A stretch of 38,234 nt of DNA from a virus. Each line of letters begins with the position of its first letter. Within the stretch, counting starts at the first letter, position 1. The translations under genes were made by a program, and so were the position numbers. Location: positions 1-38,234 of the IMG/VR virus record IMGVR_UViG_3300005563_000025; one strand, 5' to 3'. The notes under the pieces were generated by a model that saw only the letters and a program-made list of their open reading frames with translations, was not told where the DNA came from and searched no databases. Below are positions 1-7,629 of the stretch, piece after piece.

Positions 1-50
1 GGGCCAACCTGGGGGACAACCTGCGGGCCAACCTGGGGGACAACCTAAAA
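1..50. repeat. Terminal duplication (same as 38185-38234)
   Basis: The first 50 bases are identical to the last 50 bases of the window. They fall inside a 12-bp tandem repeat array of a coding region, and the reading frame continues across the join. The simplest reading is an assembly overlap of a circular or circularly permuted genome, not a biological terminal repeat. The array itself could have been collapsed or mis-sized by the assembler. Confidence 0.9.
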
Positions 51-758
51 AAAGTTGCCAGTGAGGCTAATGATTTTAATGGGTCGATGGATGCATATTG
101 GATTGCTTTTTATGAATTCCCTGAAAAATTCTTAGGCGTCGAATATACTATTGAAAATTCCAAAAAACTAAAGTTGTGGTCTAACCTTGCCAAATCCTGC
201 TCTTGGTTCTGGTGTTATGAAAATTATTGCTTTGTGGCGGATCGGCCTAAGTCGATTTTTATGAGCAACGACAAACGCCTACACAATACTAAAGGCCCTG
301 CTATAACATGGGCTGACGGGTATAAAATTCATTACATAAATGGGCGTGAGATGCCTGCAAGAATTTTCGACAAACCATTCACCCGGGATGAATTTATCAA
401 TGAGCCAAACGAAGACATTAAAGCTGGAATGTATGAAATTATAGAAGCGAAAGGCGAGGGATCAATGCTTGAATTTTTAGGGGCTAAAGAGGTAGACCGC
501 CAAACTTTTATACACGCAGATGGGGATATGGAAGAAATGATCCTTTACAAAACAGAAGAGAAATTCTCAGAAGAGGAGGATTTGAATGGGAATAGCCCAG
601 CTGCTTTAGCCTGGTTAAAAATGTCCTGCGCTTCAACCGGGCAAGTTTATCTGTTGGCCTCAGATGCCTCGTTTAATAATTGTGTGGAAGCTGCAAAATA
701 CCACCGGCCCGACGAGGTGCCTACCGATGTAGAATATAAATGGAATAGTAGATCATAA
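3..758 (+). CDS. DUF6745-type protein, 3' part (gene starts at 37737)
   Basis: This is the C-terminal part of a gene that begins at 37737 and reads through the circular join. The frame is open from base 3, so the apparent ATG at 87 is internal. The joined protein is about 401 residues. The conserved core matches my memory of DUF6745: an RLHNTKGPA-then-DG segment, a GxEMPARIFDKP segment, INEPNEDIKAGMYE, and a C-terminal AALAWLKMSCASTGQVYLL block. The family has no known biochemical role that I can name. No signal peptide or membrane segment is visible, so it is probably cytoplasmic. It lies upstream of a small partner gene at 777, 18 bases away. Family assignment is from motif recall; function is unknown. 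Confidence 0.8.
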   Translation, partial: ANLGDNLRANLGDNLKKVASEANDFNGSMDAYWIAFYEFPEKFLGVEYTIENSKKLKLWSNLAKSCSWFWCYENYCFVADRPKSIFMSNDKRLHNTKGPAITWADGYKIHYINGREMPARIFDKPFTRDEFINEPNEDIKAGMYEIIEAKGEGSMLEFLGAKEVDRQTFIHADGDMEEMILYKTEEKFSEEEDLNGNSPAALAWLKMSCASTGQVYLLASDASFNNCVEAAKYHRPDEVPTDVEYKWNSRS

Positions 759-776
759 CCAATAAAAACAAATAAT

Positions 777-1169
777 ATGAAAACAACAAAACAGTTAATT
801 AATGGGGATTTCCAAGCACACCAAGGGGACGTGCAGATTTTCTCAATGTCAGCGGTGCCATCCGGCGCTAAAAAGATTGAAAAGACTTTTATCGCAAAGT
901 CTGAAAAGTCAGGGCACGCCCACGCTTTATGCGGGGACTACGAGCTTTACGAGCTCAAGGATGGTGGTCACGCAATAGTTGTGGGTTCAAACGGATGCAC
1001 CTTGAACCACACTGGTTATCAAAACTTAACACCAGAATACTGGGACAAAAACAAGGTTATGCCGGTGGCAGATCATAAGCCTACCAAACTTTCGCCGGGT
1101 ACTTATTATGTGGGTATTCAAAAGCGTAAAAAACATTTTTCAAAAGTATTTGAAAAAGTACGCGATTAA
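777..1169 (+). CDS. HQGDV-motif small protein, partner of DUF6745 gene
   Basis: A 130-residue protein with an N-terminal HQGDVQIFSMSAVPSGAKK segment, a central SGHAHALCGDYELYE segment, and a C-terminal PGTYYVGIQKRK followed by VRD. I recall proteins with the same plan (QGDV, then GHAH, then a G-Y-x-QREY-like end) next to DUF6745 genes in unrelated bacteria and phages. That makes it a likely functional partner of the upstream gene. The two His in GHAH look like a conserved site, but no reaction is known to me. Its TAA overlaps the next ATG (TAATG), so it is translationally coupled to the replication genes. Confidence 0.65.
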   Translation: MKTTKQLINGDFQAHQGDVQIFSMSAVPSGAKKIEKTFIAKSEKSGHAHALCGDYELYELKDGGHAIVVGSNGCTLNHTGYQNLTPEYWDKNKVMPVADHKPTKLSPGTYYVGIQKRKKHFSKVFEKVRD

Positions 1170-1906
1170 TGGCAAAGAGGTTCATAGACACATCCTTTTA
1201 TAAGTCCCCTTTTGTTAGGGGCTTAAAAGGGTCTTTGAAGGGGCTTTATTGCTTCATTATATGCGATTGTGATGGAGCTGGTATTTGGTCAATGGATCTC
1301 GAAATAGCCGGGGTGTATGTCGGGTTCCAGTTTACTAAAAAAGAGTTTGAAGATGCTTTTGTTTTATCCGGTAAAGCGATTGATTTAAACAACGGTAAAT
1401 ACTTCTTCCCTGACTTCCTGGAACATCAGTACCCAAAGGGTTTGAGTGAAAATAACCCTGCTCAAAACAATGTTATTTCTGACCTAAAAAAATACAGTTT
1501 AATTGATGATTCTTTAAAGCCCCTTCAAAGACCCTTAAATGGGTCTAAGGTAATGGAAAAGGAAATGTATAAGGGTAAGGTAATGGAAAAGGAAACAGTA
1601 AAGCAAAAAAAAACTGATTTGATTTTCCCTTTCGATTCAGAAAAGTTTACAACAGTCTGGGCCCTTCTATTAACCACCAAGAATTGGAGAAAAAAAGAAG
1701 CCCCGGCCCTGCAAGCATCCTTAAAAAAACTTTCAAAATTTTCAGAAGACGAGGCTATTCAAATGATGGAAAATACCATTGCGTCAGACTGGAAGGGTTT
1801 GTTTGAACTAAAACCCCACGAGAAACCAAAAAGCAGCTCTATTGACAAAATACTTTCGATCAACGAACAGCAGGAACAGGAATTAAAATTAAAATACGGA
1901 CGATGA
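1169..1906 (+). CDS. Phage replisome organiser-like protein
   Basis: A 245-residue protein. The N-terminal third (MAKRFIDTSFYKSPFVRGL, then LYCFIICDCDGAGIW, then a predicted winged-helix stretch ending in YFFPDFLEHQYP) is the arrangement seen in phage replisome organisers that open the origin and recruit helicase loader. A low-complexity linker follows, in which the peptide KVMEKE is present twice because the DNA carries a short near-duplicate around 1548-1600. The C-terminal half (FPFDSEKFTTVWALLL, LKKLSKFSEDEAIQMMENTIASDWKGLF) resembles DnaD-like C-terminal domains. The origin of replication often lies in or near such a gene, but I see no clear iteron set. It overlaps the next gene by ATGA. 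Confidence 0.7.
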   Translation: MAKRFIDTSFYKSPFVRGLKGSLKGLYCFIICDCDGAGIWSMDLEIAGVYVGFQFTKKEFEDAFVLSGKAIDLNNGKYFFPDFLEHQYPKGLSENNPAQNNVISDLKKYSLIDDSLKPLQRPLNGSKVMEKEMYKGKVMEKETVKQKKTDLIFPFDSEKFTTVWALLLTTKNWRKKEAPALQASLKKLSKFSEDEAIQMMENTIASDWKGLFELKPHEKPKSSSIDKILSINEQQEQELKLKYGR

Positions 1907-2679
1907 ATTTAATTGAAAACACAGCAATCAAAAAGCTTCCAGTGATGTACCAGGAGTTTGTTCGGGCCAAGATCAACAATCTGCCGATTCAGGCAATAAC
2001 TAACTACGATCTTGAAACCGCTTTAAAAAACATCATCCTGGTTTCCTACCAAGAGTTGGGGCTAAGGGATTCAGTCGACAGCCAGGTGGCTACGTTTCTT
2101 CGGCAGACCCTTTTCAATGATTTCAGAAAACCACCCTATTCAAACGCAACAGTTCAGGAGATCCAGCTATTCGTTTCAAAAGGGCTCAGGGGTGATTACG
2201 GAACGTTTAAAGGGCAGTTAAATGTGATAAACGTGCAGAATATCCACCACTGGGTTAAGGCCGGCTTAGCAGATAAAACAAGGATTGCAGCTATGGAGGA
2301 GTTTAACCGCAAATTGGATGAGCAGCTAAAATCAAGCGTACCCGTAAAACTCACCAAAGAGGCCTTGCTTGCATCGGCCAAAGGTGCCTTTAAAGACTAC
2401 AAGGAAAGCGGTAAACTTCCTTTTGTTCCACACGCTATTTACGACACGATCAAAGAACTGTCAGGGCTTAAAACGTTAATCAATTCAAGCGAATGGCCAG
2501 CTATCCAGCAAGAGGCTAAAGCTAATCTTGAAAAGCGCCACAAGTCAAAAAGAGGCGAAAAGAGTGTAAGTGAGATTTTAAACATGGAAAGCCGAACGTT
2601 TGAATTTGAGGTCAAAAGAATAGGCCTACAGCGCTTTTTTGACAATTTAATAACCGAAGGTAAAACATTAGAAATTTAG
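1903..2679 (+). CDS. Replication-associated protein, possible helicase loader
   Basis: A 258-residue soluble protein. Its middle section (EIQLFVSKGLRGDYGTFKGQLNVINVQNIHHWVKAGL) resembles a protein commonly found directly downstream of the replisome organiser in Bacteroidetes prophages. No Walker motif is present, so it is not an ordinary DnaC ATPase. Position suggests a helicase loader or primosome adaptor, which is inference only. The ATG overlaps the stop of the preceding gene. Confidence 0.55.
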   Translation: MNLIENTAIKKLPVMYQEFVRAKINNLPIQAITNYDLETALKNIILVSYQELGLRDSVDSQVATFLRQTLFNDFRKPPYSNATVQEIQLFVSKGLRGDYGTFKGQLNVINVQNIHHWVKAGLADKTRIAAMEEFNRKLDEQLKSSVPVKLTKEALLASAKGAFKDYKESGKLPFVPHAIYDTIKELSGLKTLINSSEWPAIQQEAKANLEKRHKSKRGEKSVSEILNMESRTFEFEVKRIGLQRFFDNLITEGKTLEI

Positions 2680-2695
2680 AAACCCTCCCCCAACT

Positions 2696-3157
2696 ATGAA
2701 TAAAAAAGACGAACGTTACACCCCGCCGCGCATATTTGAGGCATTACAATGCCGCTTTGATTTGGACGCTGCCGCCCCGGTAGATAGGCGTTTTTGCCAT
2801 GTGCCGGCAGATCATTTTATTACCGAACAATCTTTGCAAACGCAATGGAATGGTTTTGTTTGGCTCAACCCGCCTTACAGCGGCAATAAAACGCTGTGGC
2901 TCGATAAGCTATATGCACATGGCAATGGTATCGCCTTAATGCCGGATCGCACCAGCGCCCCTTGGTGGCCATTGGCTGCCCGGCAGGCGCATCTGATTTT
3001 ATTAGTTACCGGCAAAATAAAATTTATTAACTGGGACGGTTCCATTGACAAGGCACCAAACAACGGATCTACGTTATTTGCTTTTGGTAGCCAGGCGGTC
3101 AATGCATTAATAATGGCCGAACGAAACGGCCTTGGACCCACTTTCAAAAAACTTTAA
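2696..3157 (+). CDS. Phage N6-adenine DNA methyltransferase (Dam family)
   Basis: A 153-residue protein of the small phage Dam type (PF05869-like). FDLDAAA at residues 21-27 and the catalytic NPPY at 58-61 are clearly visible, followed by LWLDKLYAHGNGIALMPDRTSAPWW and a hydrophobic ILLVTGKIKFI strand. The family transfers a methyl group from S-adenosylmethionine to adenine N6 in DNA. In phages it usually protects the genome against host restriction. It is followed 32 bases later by a cytosine methyltransferase, giving a two-enzyme modification block inside the early operon. Length is normal for the family. Confidence 0.9.
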   Translation: MNKKDERYTPPRIFEALQCRFDLDAAAPVDRRFCHVPADHFITEQSLQTQWNGFVWLNPPYSGNKTLWLDKLYAHGNGIALMPDRTSAPWWPLAARQAHLILLVTGKIKFINWDGSIDKAPNNGSTLFAFGSQAVNALIMAERNGLGPTFKKL

Positions 3158-3189
3158 CCCGAATGCCCCCCTGTTAACCACCACAACTC

Positions 3190-3918
3190 ATGATTAAAGA
3201 TTCAGGACATAAGACCCAAGAGCGGCCCTTAAAGGTGCTCAATTTGTATGCCGGCATCGGCGGCAATCGAAAGCTGTGGGATAATGTGGAGGTTACCGCA
3301 GTGGAATTAAATCCTGCGATCGCCGGTATTTACGGGGACCTTTACCCGGGGGATACTATAATAATTGGGGACGCGCATCAATACCTGATCAATCACTTTT
3401 CCGAGTTCGATTTCATTTGGACTTCCCCGCCGTGTCCCACTCACAGTAAAATGCAGTTGTTAAACCATTCCATGGGTGCCAGCAAGCCCAAATATCCCGA
3501 CATGAAGCTGTACCAGGAGATTATTTTTTTGAAGCATTATTTTAAAGGGCAATGGATTGTGGAAAACGTACGCAGTTATTATGAGCCTTTAATTGCTCCA
3601 CAGCTCGCCGGCCGGCATTATTTCTGGGCTAATTTCAAAATCACTGGTTTTCAAACCGATCACCTGCCGGTGATGGGCAAAACCGGATTAACTCAGGATA
3701 TGCGCATGAAAGCGGCCGGTTATCAAATTGATGATTGGCACGGATATAAGGGACGGAAGGACACGCTGTTTAAAAACTGTGTGCACTTTGACCTGGGCCG
3801 GCATATTTTGGACTGCGCCCAGGGAATTTTGGAGCGATCGAGCCGGAAGCTTTTAACCCTGGATTTTGACATTGAAAATTCCCCGGCTTCGCCGGGCAAG
3901 CAAACGGGGTGCCAGTGA
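3190..3918 (+). CDS. Short C5-cytosine DNA methyltransferase-like protein
   Basis: A 242-residue protein. The SAM-binding motif I is LYAGIGG (19-25), the acidic VELNP follows at 38-42, the catalytic motif IV is SPPCPTHS with Cys82, motif VI is ENV (125-127), and a motif VIII-like GRHYFWANF is at 141-149. It is shorter than classic C5 methyltransferases (usually over 300 residues) and I cannot see a full target-recognition domain or the usual C-terminal motifs IX and X. It may recognise DNA in a reduced way or act on a base other than plain cytosine. It probably works with the adjacent adenine methyltransferase against restriction. Confidence 0.8.
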   Translation: MIKDSGHKTQERPLKVLNLYAGIGGNRKLWDNVEVTAVELNPAIAGIYGDLYPGDTIIIGDAHQYLINHFSEFDFIWTSPPCPTHSKMQLLNHSMGASKPKYPDMKLYQEIIFLKHYFKGQWIVENVRSYYEPLIAPQLAGRHYFWANFKITGFQTDHLPVMGKTGLTQDMRMKAAGYQIDDWHGYKGRKDTLFKNCVHFDLGRHILDCAQGILERSSRKLLTLDFDIENSPASPGKQTGCQ

Positions 3919-3977
3919 AAGGCGCCCCGGAATGAGTAAAAAAGTGCCGTTTAGTTTAACATAAATTCAATTATAAA

Positions 3978-4187
3978 ATGACCAACCAAATACCACCCCC
4001 AACCCATAAGACCAACAAGGAGAAATACAAATTTTCTCAGTACAATGTAGGCGATTCGGAGTTTTATCAGGCGGCGGCTACAAAAGTAAGCGCAGCTGCA
4101 TGCATGTTTGTTAAACGAAATAAGCCCGATTGGAAGTTCAGAACGAGTGTAGAACCATCGGGTGTAAGAGTATGGAGGGTAAAATGA
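3978..4187 (+). CDS. Small phage protein of unknown function
   Basis: A 69-residue protein with no recognised domain. The central YNVGDSEFYQAAATKVSAAA and the C-terminal WKFRTSVEPSGVRVWRVK resemble a DNA-binding beta-strand protein seen in other Bacteroidetes phages, but I cannot name a family. The stop codon overlaps the ATG of the next gene (ATGA), so both are in the early operon. Confidence 0.6.
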   Translation: MTNQIPPPTHKTNKEKYKFSQYNVGDSEFYQAAATKVSAAACMFVKRNKPDWKFRTSVEPSGVRVWRVK

Positions 4188-4360
4188 AAAATATCTTTGA
4201 AAGCCTTAATACTGTTGTTGATGAGGATTTTAGTAAAAAGCAACGCATACCACGAAAATTAAAGAAGCGGATTAATAAAATAGTTCGACCATTTCAAATG
4301 GTTAAATACAAATCAAAATTTGTCAGGAAGTGGGTTAAACAATTGAAAAGATTAAAATGA
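4184..4360 (+). CDS. Small basic protein
   Basis: A 58-residue protein if started at the ATG at 4184, which overlaps the stop of the preceding gene. The frame is open further upstream from a TTG at 4130, but that would lie inside the preceding gene. The protein is strongly basic, with many Lys and Arg in the C-terminal 40 residues (RIPRKLKKRINKIVR and RKWVKQLKRLK), which suggests nucleic-acid binding. No family recognised. Confidence 0.5.
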   Translation: MKNIFESLNTVVDEDFSKKQRIPRKLKKRINKIVRPFQMVKYKSKFVRKWVKQLKRLK

Positions 4361-4728
4361 AAGCAGAAGAATTGAGAATCGGGAATTTGATAATAGCTGA
4401 CGGCGAAGAAACGCAGGTGTATGCGTTATACGAGTATGATGAAAGGGGCATTAACGGTGTCGGCGAGCATTATGAGGCTGGGCAATATACCTACCCTGTG
4501 TGTGAGCCCATTCCCCTAACCGAAGAATGGCTGCTTAGGTTTGGGTTTGCAAAGAACTACGGCGAGTTCACAAAAGGAAATTTAATGCTTGATTGCGAGT
4601 ATACCGATAAAGGAGAATACGTCGTCAAATATGGCAAAGCTTATATTGAGGCTGACATAAAATATGTCCACCATCTACAGAACCTTTATTTTGCCTTAAC
4701 AGGAGATGAATTAACAATTAAAAAATAG
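4357..4728 (+). CDS. Conserved phage protein of unknown function
   Basis: A 123-residue soluble protein. It starts KAEELRIGNLI and has IPLTEEWLLRFGF in the middle and YVHHLQNLYFALTGDEL at the C-terminus, a pattern I recognise as a common Bacteroidetes phage and prophage protein without known role. Its ATG overlaps the previous stop. It is part of the early accessory block. Confidence 0.7.
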   Translation: MKAEELRIGNLIIADGEETQVYALYEYDERGINGVGEHYEAGQYTYPVCEPIPLTEEWLLRFGFAKNYGEFTKGNLMLDCEYTDKGEYVVKYGKAYIEADIKYVHHLQNLYFALTGDELTIKK

Positions 4729-4732
4729 AAAC

Positions 4733-5128
4733 ATGGAAGCATTATTAGCATTACTTTTTGCTACTACAGTAGCAACGTTCGTCCTTATAGGACTTAATTC
4801 AAAGGCAATTGATCGGCTGGAGATTAAACTAAACAAGTCGAAATATGAGCTAGACGTTGAAATTGCTAACACGCGTCATGACCTCAAGGGTGAAGTAAGA
4901 GAACTTCGCGATAGGATTAGTAAGTTGGAATATCCACCGAAATTTAAGATAGGTGACCAGATTGGCCCTTATATCGTTTCATCTATAGAGTTCTTTAAAG
5001 GTGGCTGCTTTTATGAGTGGAATTACTATGGAGTTAAAGAAGGTGGCGGCCCGGTTTATTTAAACTCCATAATAGAATTTAACGATAAGCGTGAGAAAAG
5101 TAAAGAGAACATTAAACGCAGAAAATGA
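4733..5128 (+). CDS. Membrane-anchored coiled-coil protein
   Basis: A 131-residue protein. Residues 2-21 (EALLALLFATTVATFVLIGL) form an N-terminal membrane segment, residues about 27-66 look like a charged coiled coil, and the C-terminal half has a KFKIGDQIGPYIVSSIEFFKG beta-rich segment. Function unknown. It overlaps the next small membrane gene by ATGA, so two membrane proteins are made together. Confidence 0.6.
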   Translation: MEALLALLFATTVATFVLIGLNSKAIDRLEIKLNKSKYELDVEIANTRHDLKGEVRELRDRISKLEYPPKFKIGDQIGPYIVSSIEFFKGGCFYEWNYYGVKEGGGPVYLNSIIEFNDKREKSKENIKRRK

Positions 5129-5298
5129 AAAAAATATTAGGTTGGGGGATTATATCTGTCACGATTGTACTCGCTGTTTGTATGTGGGTTGACATTATAA
5201 TCAAAAATGGATGGATGGTAATGGTTCCTTTGTTATGCATATTCGTAGTAGCATTCATTCTGTTACGTATAGTGATTTGGTGTTTTACTGAAAAATGA
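5125..5298 (+). CDS. 57-residue membrane protein
   Basis: This short gene fills what would otherwise be a gap. ATG at 5125 overlaps the previous stop and its own TGA (5296-5298) overlaps the ATG of the next gene at 5295, both by ATGA. The predicted protein has two hydrophobic segments (IISVTIVLAVCMWVDIII and MVPLLCIFVVAFILLRIVIW). It is probably an inner-membrane protein of unknown role. Confidence 0.6.
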   Translation: MKKILGWGIISVTIVLAVCMWVDIIIKNGWMVMVPLLCIFVVAFILLRIVIWCFTEK

Positions 5299-5720
5299 GC
5301 GCTGAGGAGATAAACGACATAACCAACCAGGTGGTAGCTCGCATCAAGGAAAAATACTTCCTGGTAGAGAAAACCCCTGACCTTTCGGCTAACTTCACTG
5401 CAAGGGATTCGTTTATTGAGATCGTTATACTTGAGGTTTGCAAGCATTTTGGGATAACAAAGGACCAGCTTTTAAGCTCAAAGAATGGTAAACACTTAGA
5501 ATGTGGATGGAGCGGTCCGGAGATCAAGGCCATAATAACAATAATTTGCCGGGATATTTCTAAGGAAACAATATCTTTTTATGTCCTCGGAAAAGCTCTA
5601 AAAAGGACCCATGCGACTATTATTTACGACGAAAGAAGGGGTAGGGACCTTATTGAAACAAACCTCGGCTACCGTCAGCATTATCAGCAAATCCTTTTAG
5701 TTATAAATTTTGGTAAATAA
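5295..5720 (+). CDS. DnaA C-terminal-like helix-turn-helix protein
   Basis: A 141-residue protein with a segment resembling the DNA-binding C-terminal domain of DnaA: EIVILEVCKHFGITKDQLLS (about residues 42-61), then AIITIICRDISKETISFYVLGKALKRTHATIIY and a trailing helix. There is no AAA+ ATPase part. Such stand-alone domains occur in Bacteroidetes phages and may bind origin-like sites or compete with host DnaA. It is the last gene of the rightward early operon and its 3' end overlaps the 3' end of a leftward gene by 24 bases. Confidence 0.6.
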   Translation: MSAEEINDITNQVVARIKEKYFLVEKTPDLSANFTARDSFIEIVILEVCKHFGITKDQLLSSKNGKHLECGWSGPEIKAIITIICRDISKETISFYVLGKALKRTHATIIYDERRGRDLIETNLGYRQHYQQILLVINFGK

Positions 5721-6158
5721 ATCCCATGTCCCGCGTTGTTTATACTCGAACTCCCCAACCGGCTGGGGACCACCGGCAAACGACAAAGAGGCATAGGCTT
5801 TTCGAGGCTGATCGCTATCTATGACAGTGGTGTTTCCTACTGTGTGCGTACAGGTGCAATACTCAAGGCCTGGGTTATAGATCAGGGTAAGGGAATCCTT
5901 AGTACTGATCGTAAAGGTGTAACTAATTCCTTGTGGAACCTGTTGAACCAGAAGCGTGTTTCCGTTTGTTTTAAGAGTAACCTTGCCCTGCTGTTTAATC
6001 TGCCCTATTGGAATGGTGTCGGTTAGAATATTGAGGTTAACCGTATAATTGTAAATGGTAACCGGCGCTGTTGGTTGGGCCGGATAAGTCGTCGCACCTT
6101 TCTTGCTTTCCTTATGGCAAGCAGAAAGGATCATGCAAAGTAAAATCAGTTTTTTCAT
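5697..6158 (-). CDS. Exported lipoprotein, unknown function
   Basis: A 153-residue protein. Its N-terminus, MKKLILLCMILSACHKES, has a lipobox (L-S-A-C) with Cys14 as the lipidation site, so it should be processed by signal peptidase II and anchored to a membrane. The mature part is beta-rich, with a CTCTHTVG cluster near residue 100. It is encoded opposite to the genes on both sides, second in a two-gene unit with a secreted protein. This arrangement fits a moron expressed from the prophage that alters the host surface or blocks superinfection, but that is inference. Confidence 0.7.
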   Translation of the reverse strand: MKKLILLCMILSACHKESKKGATTYPAQPTAPVTIYNYTVNLNILTDTIPIGQIKQQGKVTLKTNGNTLLVQQVPQGISYTFTISTKDSLTLIYNPGLEYCTCTHTVGNTTVIDSDQPRKAYASLSFAGGPQPVGEFEYKQRGTWDLFTKIYN

Positions 6159-6583
6159 CTTATCCTTTTTAAAATCCAGTGGTAATAAACCTTACTATTC
6201 TCGGTAGTTTCATAGGTGCTAACAAGCTCCCAACCTCTGCTGCTCATGGAATTTAAAGCCCCAACCATTGAGTTAAAAGATATTGAATAAACAGATTTAG
6301 CCGGCTTGCCCATCTGAGTCTTCTTTAAAATATACCGGCCTTTCTCGTCAGATCTTACTTCCTGGCCCTCATAAGTAGCCTGGTTGGTCTTAATATAGAA
6401 TTTCTCAAATCCCACCTTAGGCATTAAAATAGTGGTATCGTTTCTATTCTTCATAACCCCCCCCGTGTCCATAACTACGACTATCATTCCCGAACTATCT
6501 CGAGAGCCGATCAACTCACAATATTTATTGGTTTGAGCCTTTGCCTGGCTAATTAAAAGCAGAAATAAGATTAGTTTTTTCAT
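6155..6583 (-). CDS. Secreted protein, unknown function
   Basis: A 142-residue protein with a signal peptide (KKLILFLLLISQAKAQ, cleavage probably after AKA). The mature domain contains a GQEVRSDEKGRYILKK segment that closely resembles one in the late-operon protein at 24737-25024, then a SMVGALNSMSSRGWELVSTYE segment. It is the first gene of a leftward pair; the downstream lipoprotein overlaps it by ATGA. A TATATTTG box lies upstream on the minus strand at 6634-6627. Confidence 0.7.
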   Translation of the reverse strand: MKKLILFLLLISQAKAQTNKYCELIGSRDSSGMIVVVMDTGGVMKNRNDTTILMPKVGFEKFYIKTNQATYEGQEVRSDEKGRYILKKTQMGKPAKSVYSISFNSMVGALNSMSSRGWELVSTYETTENSKVYYHWILKRIR

Positions 6584-6626
6584 CCGTCTATGGTAAAAGG
6601 TTTCACAGAAGTATTCGGGGCCAAAG

Positions 6627-6634
6627 CAAATATA
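6627..6634 (-). promoter_or_regulatory. Candidate -7 box (TATATTTG) for leftward moron
   Basis: On the minus strand the sequence reads TATATTTG, which fits the Bacteroidetes -7 consensus TAnnTTTG. It is 44 bases upstream of the ATG at 6583. I do not see a convincing TTTG at -33. Confidence 0.45.
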
Positions 6635-6639
6635 GGAAT

Positions 6640-6647
6640 TAACTTTG
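6640..6647 (+). promoter_or_regulatory. Candidate -7 box (TAACTTTG) for the late operon head
   Basis: TAACTTTG fits TAnnTTTG and lies 13 bases before the ATG of the sigma-like gene at 6661, so a transcript would have only a few leader bases. It sits back-to-back with the leftward box at 6627-6634, making a 77-bp divergent promoter region. No clear -33 element is present, so activation by another factor is possible. Confidence 0.45.
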
Positions 6648-6660
6648 AAACACGGACAAG

Positions 6661-7152
6661 ATGCAGATAATCAACGAACATATTTTGGCCAATGAAAAGG
6701 CCTATAGGGATATGTGTCGCAGTTGCTATAAGGGAAGGTATTTAGCCGATGATCTATTTAGTGAGTTTTACCTTAAGTTCATTGCGGTTTCCGATCAAAA
6801 GCTCGCCAAATGGCCTAATTTAAAAGCCTTGGGGTATTGGATAATCAAAGACTTGTTCTTAAAAAGAAATCGCAATGGTTCGCCATTAAAAGAGTTCGCC
6901 TACAAGGACCCTGATAAATACACCCCCGAAGAACCAGAAAGCAAGGAACATATCTACCAAGCCCTTGAAACTGCAATAGCCGTTAAACTATCCACCCCTC
7001 ACGACTTTTTGGAAACGGCTATATTAGTTCAATCACAAACCGAATCACTCAGGACCATCCAAAAGAAAACCGGCATCGATCGGTCAGCCCTAGGGAAGTA
7101 TCAAAAGAAAGCCAAAGAAGACCTTAAAAAATTTATTCAAGCCTACGTATGA
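6661..7152 (+). CDS. Sigma-70-like transcription factor, candidate late regulator
   Basis: A 163-residue protein. The N-terminal part (YRDMCRSCYKGRYLADDLFSEFYLKFI) resembles sigma region 2, and the C-terminal part (ESLRTIQKKTGIDRSALGKYQKKAKEDLKKFI) resembles the helix-turn-helix of region 4. The middle carries a variable acidic linker. It is the first gene of the late operon, directly upstream of packaging genes, where a late transcription activator is expected. It could equally be a DNA-binding regulator that does not bind core polymerase. Confidence 0.6.
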   Translation: MQIINEHILANEKAYRDMCRSCYKGRYLADDLFSEFYLKFIAVSDQKLAKWPNLKALGYWIIKDLFLKRNRNGSPLKEFAYKDPDKYTPEEPESKEHIYQALETAIAVKLSTPHDFLETAILVQSQTESLRTIQKKTGIDRSALGKYQKKAKEDLKKFIQAYV

Positions 7153-7394
7153 CACAAGAACAAATCCAATTCATAACCGCCAACGAAATTCATTTCGGCC
7201 TGGTATTAGACCACGGCCAGAAATTCCAGCAAGGGCACGACATTACAAAGCGGGTCCTTGAGATCTTCACAAGCCTAACAGGGGAAACCGCTGACTGTTG
7301 TGATGATTGTATCAAGGAAGCCTACCAAAAAGTATGGACGGAGTATCAACTTAACCAAAACAAACCCAATGGCAAACGAGAAAAAAGCGCCTAA
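7149..7394 (+). CDS. Small protein, unknown function
   Basis: An 81-residue protein. A CCDDC cluster lies near residue 50 (TADCCDDCIKEAYQKVWTEY), which could bind a metal. Its ATG overlaps the stop of the sigma-like gene and its 3' end overlaps the next gene by 26 bases. No family recognised. Confidence 0.55.
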   Translation: MTQEQIQFITANEIHFGLVLDHGQKFQQGHDITKRVLEIFTSLTGETADCCDDCIKEAYQKVWTEYQLNQNKPNGKREKSA

Positions 7395-7629
7395 TCCTAA
7401 AGTTACCCCCGAGCAGCTCATGGCTCTTGTGGAAAGAATGCAGGAACTAAAGTCTGAAAACGAAACCTTAAAAGCCCAGCTTAACAAAACCCGGCTACCG
7501 GACAAAATGCTACCCGATGAATATAACTGGTGTATTGAAAGATTAAGGGCAATTCGGCTCACGTTTAACAATCTGGAAGAAGCCCCTGAGATGGTTGAAA
7601 TTCCAAAGTCACCGATAATTTTACCGTAA
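7369..7629 (+). CDS. Small coiled-coil protein before terminase
   Basis: An 86-residue protein started at ATG 7369, rather than at a further upstream alternative codon at 7300 that would lie deep in the preceding gene. TPEQLMALVERMQELKSENETLKAQLNK looks like a coiled coil, followed by a second helical part. Its last base overlaps the ATG of terS. It may be a packaging accessory protein, by position only. Confidence 0.55.
   Translation: MANEKKAPNPKVTPEQLMALVERMQELKSENETLKAQLNKTRLPDKMLPDEYNWCIERLRAIRLTFNNLEEAPEMVEIPKSPIILP

Noticed and set aside
87-758. ATG at 87 as the true start of the DUF6745 gene
   Set aside because: The frame is open to the start of the window and continues, through the identical ends, to the ATG at 37737; key N-terminal family segments lie there.
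5736-6026. Plus-strand open frame opposite the lipoprotein gene
   Set aside because: The minus-strand gene has a clear lipobox and couples to its neighbour; the plus-strand frame has neither a good context nor motifs.
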